A DNA stretch of 10,678 nucleotides from Deltaproteobacteria bacterium (GTDB lineage: Bacteria; Desulfobacterota; Dissulfuribacteria; Dissulfuribacterales; QOAL01). The stretch covers positions 1 through 10,678 of the forward strand of contig JALSKY010000222.1 of assembly GCA_026988585.1 (NCBI GenBank). The letters run 5' to 3'. Below are positions 6,642 to 10,678 of this stretch, piece by piece. A model generated the notes under the pieces. It ran no database searches and was not told the DNA's origin. It worked only from the letters and a program-made list of their open reading frames with translations. Made by a program: the position numbers and the translations under genes. Each line of letters begins with the position of its first letter. Position 1 is the stretch's first letter.

Positions 6642-7445
6642 ATGGGCATTGTGGCTGGGGGAGGGCAGTTCCCTCTTCTCTGTGCGAAAAAGGCTGCTGA
6701 AAAGGGGCTGGAACCTGTAGTGGTCGCCCACAAGGGTGAGACAGACCCCCTGATCCAGGAACATGCTGCCAAGACCAAATGGATTCATCTGGGCCAGCTC
6801 GGCAAACTCATTTCTTTTTTCAAGAAACATGGGGTTCGACAGGTCCTTTTTGCAGGCACCATCACCAAGACCAGGATTTTCAGGGATATCAGACCGGATT
6901 TTAGAGCCATATCCCTCTGGCGGCAGATGGATGGCCATCTCGATGATGGAATTCTCAGAGGTGTGGCTGATGAGTTGTCCAAGGATGGCCTTGAAGTGAT
7001 TCCATCAACAGCCCTTATGGACAACCTGGTGACACCTGTTGGCATCATGACCAGACGTAAACCATCTAAGGATGAGATGCGTGATGTTCAATTTGGAGTT
7101 GAGCTGGCCAAGCAGATAGGTGCCCTGGATATCGGTCAGTGTATCGTGGTAAAAGACAGAACAGTCCTGGCCGTGGAGGCAATAGAAGGTACTGATGCCA
7201 CTATCAGGAGGGGCGGAGAACTTGGCGGCAGCAAGGATGTGTGTGTCATAAAGATATGCAAACCCAATCAGGATCTCCGGTTCGACCTGCCATCCATAGG
7301 TATTCAGACTGTAGAAACCATGCAGGAGACCGGGGCTTCATGCCTTGCTGTTGAGGCAGGCCGCTCTCTCTTTTTTGACAGAGAGGATGCTATCAGATTG
7401 GCAGACAGATATTCCATTACAATAATCGGCCTCAACCTGGCTTAG
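6642..7445 (+). CDS. lpxI: UDP-2,3-diacylglucosamine pyrophosphatase LpxI (DUF1009 family)
   Basis: LpxI hydrolyses UDP-2,3-diacylglucosamine to lipid X, replacing the unrelated LpxH of enterobacteria. The 267-residue product starts with the family N-terminus GIVAGGGQFPLL and has FAGTITKTR (70-78). The conserved C-terminal half reads EAIEGTDATIRRGG, then RFDLPSIG with D215 (I take this as the counterpart of the aspartate reported as catalytic in the Caulobacter enzyme, from memory), then ETGASCLAVEAGRSLFFDR. The position between lpxA and lpxB supports the call. The ATG at 6642 has no ribosome binding site. An in-frame CTG at 6624 would add six residues (MKISSP) and sits at ideal distance from AGGAGGAG (6611-6618), so the real start may be upstream. 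No LpxH-like gene is in the window. Confidence 0.93.
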   Translation: MGIVAGGGQFPLLCAKKAAEKGLEPVVVAHKGETDPLIQEHAAKTKWIHLGQLGKLISFFKKHGVRQVLFAGTITKTRIFRDIRPDFRAISLWRQMDGHLDDGILRGVADELSKDGLEVIPSTALMDNLVTPVGIMTRRKPSKDEMRDVQFGVELAKQIGALDIGQCIVVKDRTVLAVEAIEGTDATIRRGGELGGSKDVCVIKICKPNQDLRFDLPSIGIQTVETMQETGASCLAVEAGRSLFFDREDAIRLADRYSITIIGLNLA

Positions 7446-7499
7446 CCAGCAGATCCTTTAATGTCTTTTAGTCATTTTTTCAAAGATCAGGTGAAAGAT

Positions 7500-8462
7500 A
7501 TGGAACCTGTAAAAACAGCAGTTATAGGGGTAGGGTATCTTGGCAGATTTCATGCTCAGAAGTATGCAATGCTGCAGGACTCCCAACTGGTTGGGGTTGT
7601 CGATACTGATGAGTATCAGGCAAGGAAGGTGGCTGAGGAGTGTGATACCGAGCCCTTCTTTGACTATCGGGATATTATAGACATGGTGGATGCAGTCAGT
7701 ATCGTGGTGCCAACCACGTTTCATTATCAGGTAGCCAGGGATTTTTTAATGGCAGGCAAGCATGTTTTGCTGGAGAAGCCCATGACCGTTACAGTGGAAG
7801 AGGCTGATGAGCTGATCCGCATTTCAGAGGAAAAAAAAGCAGTCCTGCAAGTAGGCCACCTGGAACGTTTCAACCCTGCCATAGTTACCCTGACTCAGCA
7901 GGTGGATGCCCCACTTTTTATCGAGGCACACAGGTTGAGTGGATTCAAACCAAGGGCAATCGACGTAGATGTAGTGCTGGATCTTATGATTCACGATATA
8001 GATATAATCCTTGCCCTGGTGAACTCACCGGTAAAGGAGATTCGTGCTGCCGGGGTCCCTGTACTCACTTCCAGGGTTGATATTGCAAATGTCCGCCTTA
8101 TGTTTGAGTCCGGCTGTACTGCCAACCTTACAGCCAGCAGGATCTCCCTGAAGGATCTGAGGCGTATCAGGGTGTTCCAGCCAGGAAGATACATATCTGC
8201 AGATTGTACTGATAGAACAAACCTTATTGTTCATGGTGAGGATGCCATCAACAATCCCATGGGGATCGAGCCTCAATTCCTGGAACACAATCAGACAGAC
8301 AACCTCCTTGAAGAGATTAAGGAGTTTATCAGTGCGGTTCGTGGAGAAAAACAACCAACAGTTGACGGGGCAGCCGGAAGACGTGCTCTATCCCTTGCAA
8401 CCGAGATCACCCAGTCCATATTGAATGGACTTGAAGAAGCCGGTATTGACGGCGTCATGTAA
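7500..8462 (+). CDS. Gfo/Idh/MocA-family NAD-dependent oxidoreductase, GnnA-like
   Basis: This is a two-domain sugar-nucleotide-type dehydrogenase of 320 residues, close to the family norm. The N-terminal Rossmann fold has AVIGVGYLGRFHA with GxGxxG at 10-15, and acidic D35 at the end of the second strand suggests NAD rather than NADP. The catalytic-lysine motif EKP is at 92-94. The C-terminal alpha/beta domain contains DVVLDLMIHDIDI with H165 and D166, the usual catalytic region. I chose the ATG at 7500 because AGGTGA (7489-7494) precedes it and the protein then starts just before the first beta strand. An in-frame ATG at 7461 would add 13 residues but has no ribosome binding site. Its place between lpxI and lpxB suggests an amino-sugar nucleotide substrate. 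GnnA, the UDP-GlcNAc 3-dehydrogenase of Acidithiobacillus, belongs to this family and is encoded between lpxA and lpxB, but its aminotransferase partner GnnB is not present here. The substrate is therefore unproven. Confidence 0.88.
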   Translation: MEPVKTAVIGVGYLGRFHAQKYAMLQDSQLVGVVDTDEYQARKVAEECDTEPFFDYRDIIDMVDAVSIVVPTTFHYQVARDFLMAGKHVLLEKPMTVTVEEADELIRISEEKKAVLQVGHLERFNPAIVTLTQQVDAPLFIEAHRLSGFKPRAIDVDVVLDLMIHDIDIILALVNSPVKEIRAAGVPVLTSRVDIANVRLMFESGCTANLTASRISLKDLRRIRVFQPGRYISADCTDRTNLIVHGEDAINNPMGIEPQFLEHNQTDNLLEEIKEFISAVRGEKQPTVDGAAGRRALSLATEITQSILNGLEEAGIDGVM

Positions 8463-8502
8463 CCGGTTCCATCTGCCGCCTGCATCCTCGTCTCTCTAAC
8501 CC

Positions 8503-9678
8503 ATGATTGATAAAAAACAGAAGTTCTTTCTTATCGCTGGAGAATCATCAGGTGATATCCATGCTGCGCAGATGGTCACTGCCTACAAAAAAAAGGAGCC
8601 AGATGCCGAGTTCACCTGTATCGGTGGTCCTGCTCTGGAAGCAGTTGGTGCCAACATCCTGATTCCCAATTCCAAGTTGGCAGTGGTAGGGCTTTTTGAA
8701 ATCATCACTCACTCTAAGGAGATAATCAGTGCCTACAAACAGGTAGTAAAATGGCTTCGGGTCCATAGGCCAACAGCCCTTGTTCTGGTTGATTATCCCG
8801 AGTTCAATATGTTGATTGCCAGCCAGGCCAAAAGGCTTGGCATTCCTGTCTTTTATTATATCAGTCCGCAGATATGGGCCTGGCGCCAGGGCAGGGCACG
8901 GAAGATACGGCGCCTTGTTGACAAGATGGCTGTGATTCTGCCGTTTGAAAAGGAGTTTTACCGTCGCTATGGAATGGATGTGGAGTTTGTGGGCCATCCC
9001 CTGAAAGATGAGGTGAGGGTAGAAACCCATCGTGATCAATATCTCACAGAGATCGGGTGCAGCCCGGAAGAGGTTACCGTTTCACTGCTGCCTGGAAGCA
9101 GGTCTGGAGAGGTGAAACGCCATCTGAAAATGATGTTGCATGCCGCTCTTATCATCAAGAGTAAACTGGGAACTGCATGCCACTTCATTATTCCGCAGGC
9201 TCCCGGATTACCTGTAGGGATCAAGCGTTTCATGGAGGAAGAGGTGAGAGAAGCAGGCCTCTTTTCCGGTCCCAATACAATAATAACGATAGGCAATGCC
9301 CATAACGTACTGGCAGCCAGCCATCTATCCATACTGGCATCAGGTACTGTGGCCCTGGAGGCAGCTATCCTTTCAACACCAATGCTGGTAACCTATCGCC
9401 TCTCCCCTCTCACCTATCACCTGGGAAAGAGGCTGATAAAGGTAAAATGGGCAAGCCTCGTAAATCTTATCGCACAGCATGAAGTTGTGCCTGAGCTGCT
9501 CCAGAATGATGCTGAGCCCGAAAAGATAGCAGCGACTGCCTTGGATTATCTGAAATACCCCAAAAAGATAAATGATATGAAGGCTGGCCTGAGAGAAGTT
9601 ACAGAACTGCTTGGTCCTCCAGGTGCTTCTGCCAGGGCAGCGGAATTGTTGAGAACCTTTACACAATCCAGGTTTTAA
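8503..9678 (+). CDS. lpxB: Lipid-A-disaccharide synthase LpxB
   Basis: LpxB is a membrane-associated family GT19 glycosyltransferase. It joins lipid X to UDP-2,3-diacylglucosamine, forming the beta-1,6 disaccharide core of lipid A. The 391-residue length is typical. Motifs in order: AGESSGD (13-19); LVDYPEFN with D97, matching a functionally important aspartate of E. coli LpxB; YYISPQIWAWRQGR; FVGHPL; LLPGSRSGEV with R200; ASGTVALEAA; and PMLVTYRLSPLTYHLGKRLIKVKWASLVNLIA near the C-terminus. An in-frame TAA at 8497 makes the ATG at 8503 the first possible start, yet no Shine-Dalgarno sequence is visible before it. It starts 40 bases after the oxidoreductase stop and is the last gene of the operon. 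The following genes are convergent. Confidence 0.97.
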   Translation: MIDKKQKFFLIAGESSGDIHAAQMVTAYKKKEPDAEFTCIGGPALEAVGANILIPNSKLAVVGLFEIITHSKEIISAYKQVVKWLRVHRPTALVLVDYPEFNMLIASQAKRLGIPVFYYISPQIWAWRQGRARKIRRLVDKMAVILPFEKEFYRRYGMDVEFVGHPLKDEVRVETHRDQYLTEIGCSPEEVTVSLLPGSRSGEVKRHLKMMLHAALIIKSKLGTACHFIIPQAPGLPVGIKRFMEEEVREAGLFSGPNTIITIGNAHNVLAASHLSILASGTVALEAAILSTPMLVTYRLSPLTYHLGKRLIKVKWASLVNLIAQHEVVPELLQNDAEPEKIAATALDYLKYPKKINDMKAGLREVTELLGPPGASARAAELLRTFTQSRF

Positions 9679-9785
9679 ACACAATTTTTGTTCTCTTTTG
9701 ATGCACTTGTGCCGATGCTTCGGCTATTTGTGGCCAAGGATATAGAAGCTCTATGATCAGATGTCATGAAAAAAAGATCAATTTC

Positions 9786-9803
9786 AACTGGCCGCCAGTT
9801 TTT
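9786..9803. terminator. Possible bidirectional terminator hairpin between lpxB and nikL
   Basis: AACTGG (9786-9791) and CCAGTT (9795-9800) form a six-base-pair stem with a three-base loop, ending in TTTTT on the plus strand (9799-9803). On the minus strand the hairpin is followed after a few bases by a run of seven T (complement of the A-run near 9769-9775). It lies 107 bases after the lpxB stop and 22-25 bases after the stop of the minus-strand gene. It is short, so intrinsic termination is only plausible. Confidence 0.4.
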
Positions 9804-9824
9804 GCCGTGGTTATTGAGTTTTGG

Positions 9825-10310
9825 TCACGGCCCCTTTTCAGCTTGGCAGTTTGATCGGCTCCGCCACCAGGCCAGTAAGCCAATGAATCCGAAGATTAGC
9901 GAGAGACCGGTGACGATTCCATTGACCCTGTTCATGCTCGGCGGGTTATGCCCTTGAAGTGGCCTGGGCTCTGTCTTGTTCGGCGTTACAACCGTTTTCA
10001 ACTTGACCTGGTGCCCGATTCCATCCCCTACCTCCACCAGCCATTCTCCACTGCCGTCAGGATGAAAACAGAATAAACCATTTCGATCGGTGCGACCTGT
10101 TTGAAAGGAGAGTTTTGAATCAGGGGCCTTTATCTCTACATCACCGTAGCTCATGGGCTGCCCATCATCATAGACTGCTCTTACACATATAGCCTCAGAG
10201 GTGGTTATGGCACCCCTGAGACCGTGGGCACATGCCCAGCCTGGCAAAAGTATCATGGCCTGAACCAGGCAAGAGGCAATAACAGTGAATAACTGTCTCA
10301 AAGAATTCAT
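9825..10310 (-). CDS. NikL/CbiL-like nickel (cobalt) transport accessory protein
   Basis: The 161-residue product has a signal peptide (MNSLRQLFTVIASCLVQAMI..., probable cleavage in the WACA/HG region, leaving His at the mature N-terminus). A small beta-sandwich domain follows, with CVRAVYDDGQPMSYGDVEI, FQTGRTDRNGLFCFHPD and GEWLVEVGDGIGHQ. A C-terminal transmembrane helix (VNGIVTGLSLIFGFIGLLAWW) and a basic tail end the protein. This matches the NikL/CbiL type of membrane-anchored periplasmic component found with ECF-type nickel/cobalt transporters, where its exact role is not settled. The start at 10310 is favoured over a longer frame (10355) because its ATG overlaps the upstream stop as ATGA (10307-10310), has GGAAG just before it, and begins right at the signal peptide. 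It is the last gene on its strand, convergent with lpxB. The transporter subunits (NikM/Q/O-type) are not in the window. Confidence 0.75.
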   Translation of the reverse strand: MNSLRQLFTVIASCLVQAMILLPGWACAHGLRGAITTSEAICVRAVYDDGQPMSYGDVEIKAPDSKLSFQTGRTDRNGLFCFHPDGSGEWLVEVGDGIGHQVKLKTVVTPNKTEPRPLQGHNPPSMNRVNGIVTGLSLIFGFIGLLAWWRSRSNCQAEKGP

Positions 10311-10678
10311 TTCACTTCCAGGGTTAGGGTTGAGATAAACGACTCCACATCGCAAACATCCTTATCTGGATAAGGCCGTTGATGTTCAACCTTGATAAGC
10401 CATATGCCAGGCTTAAGGATTCGTATCCTGCCCTTACCTTGAGAGTCAGTCTTGGTGGTGTAAGCAAAGACGTCCTTGTCTGTGGAAAATCCCATATAGG
10501 TAGCATAGAGCTTATCGCTGTAGGGCTTGCCATTGAGAAATACCTGCAGTGGTAAATAATCACCGACCCGTAACTCTGCAGGATTGATCAGCGGTACTAT
10601 CTCAAGGGCATGGCCGACCCTGTTCTTCATCAGCCTCTTGCCCTTTCCAACATTGATCAGTGCCTTTGCATTCATGTG
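10307..10678 (-). CDS. DUF4198 (NikK-like) protein, C-terminal part (5' end outside window)
   Basis: The frame is open to the window edge, so only about the last 123 residues of a larger protein are seen. The visible part is a beta-sandwich with GHALEIVPLINPAELRVGDYLPLQV, FLNGKPYSDKLYATYMGF, AYTTKTDSQGKGRIRI and PGIWLIKVEHQRPYPDKD, ending STLTLEVK. This is the characteristic C-terminal pattern of DUF4198 proteins, which are exported, include NikK, and are often encoded with ECF nickel/cobalt transporters. The ATG at 10675 is an internal methionine: coding continues past it and the domain is incomplete. The stop codon overlaps the next gene's start (ATGA), so the pair is co-translated. A metal-uptake role is inferred from family and neighbour; no metal-binding motif is evident in this fragment. 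Confidence 0.78.
   Translation of the reverse strand, partial: HMNAKALINVGKGKRLMKNRVGHALEIVPLINPAELRVGDYLPLQVFLNGKPYSDKLYATYMGFSTDKDVFAYTTKTDSQGKGRIRILKPGIWLIKVEHQRPYPDKDVCDVESFISTLTLEVK

Noticed and set aside
9711..9724. Hairpin GCCGA/TCGGC shortly after lpxB as a terminator
   Set aside because: The stem is only five pairs and no T-run follows it on either strand; the hairpin at 9786-9803 is a better candidate.
9766..9957. Plus-strand frame of 63 codons after lpxB
   Set aside because: Most of it is antisense to the C-terminus of the NikL-like gene, and it has no recognisable motif. A fragment of a further gene is not supported.

Overview
The window looks like a chromosomal segment from a Gram-negative, LPS-making bacterium, most likely a deltaproteobacterium (Desulfobacterota). 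Three things point that way: LpxI is used instead of LpxH, a Gfo/Idh/MocA oxidoreductase sits inside the lpx cluster, and NikK/NikL-type nickel-uptake accessory genes lie next door. The lineage is inferred from gene content and protein resemblance, not from a search. Base composition looks moderate and even, and I see no mobile element, CRISPR array, tRNA or rRNA.

Layout. (1) Positions 3-566 hold the C-terminal end of a tetratricopeptide-repeat protein that enters from outside the window. (2) Positions 567-830 are non-coding and contain a nested inverted-repeat structure (671-783) just upstream of lolD. (3) Positions 831-9678 carry a compact plus-strand outer-membrane biogenesis operon: lolD, bamA, lpxD, fabZ, lpxA, lpxI, a Gfo/Idh/MocA oxidoreductase and lpxB. 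Intergenic gaps run from a 1-base stop/start overlap (bamA-lpxD) to a few tens of bases. (4) Positions 9679-9824 are a short convergent intergenic region with a possible terminator hairpin. (5) On the minus strand, a DUF4198 (NikK-like) gene truncated by the window end overlaps by ATGA a NikL/CbiL-like gene that ends facing lpxB.

How the genes work together. LpxA adds a 3-hydroxyacyl chain to UDP-GlcNAc. LpxD adds the second acyl chain after deacetylation by LpxC, which is not in the window. LpxI cleaves the pyrophosphate to give lipid X, and LpxB condenses lipid X with its UDP precursor into the disaccharide. FabZ makes fatty-acid intermediates that share the 3-hydroxyacyl-ACP pool with LpxA and LpxD. 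BamA inserts outer-membrane beta-barrels, and LolD powers lipoprotein release from the inner membrane. The cluster therefore combines lipid A, outer-membrane protein and lipoprotein assembly. The least explained parts are the oxidoreductase between lpxI and lpxB, an extra domain at the N-terminus of BamA, and the structured leader before lolD.
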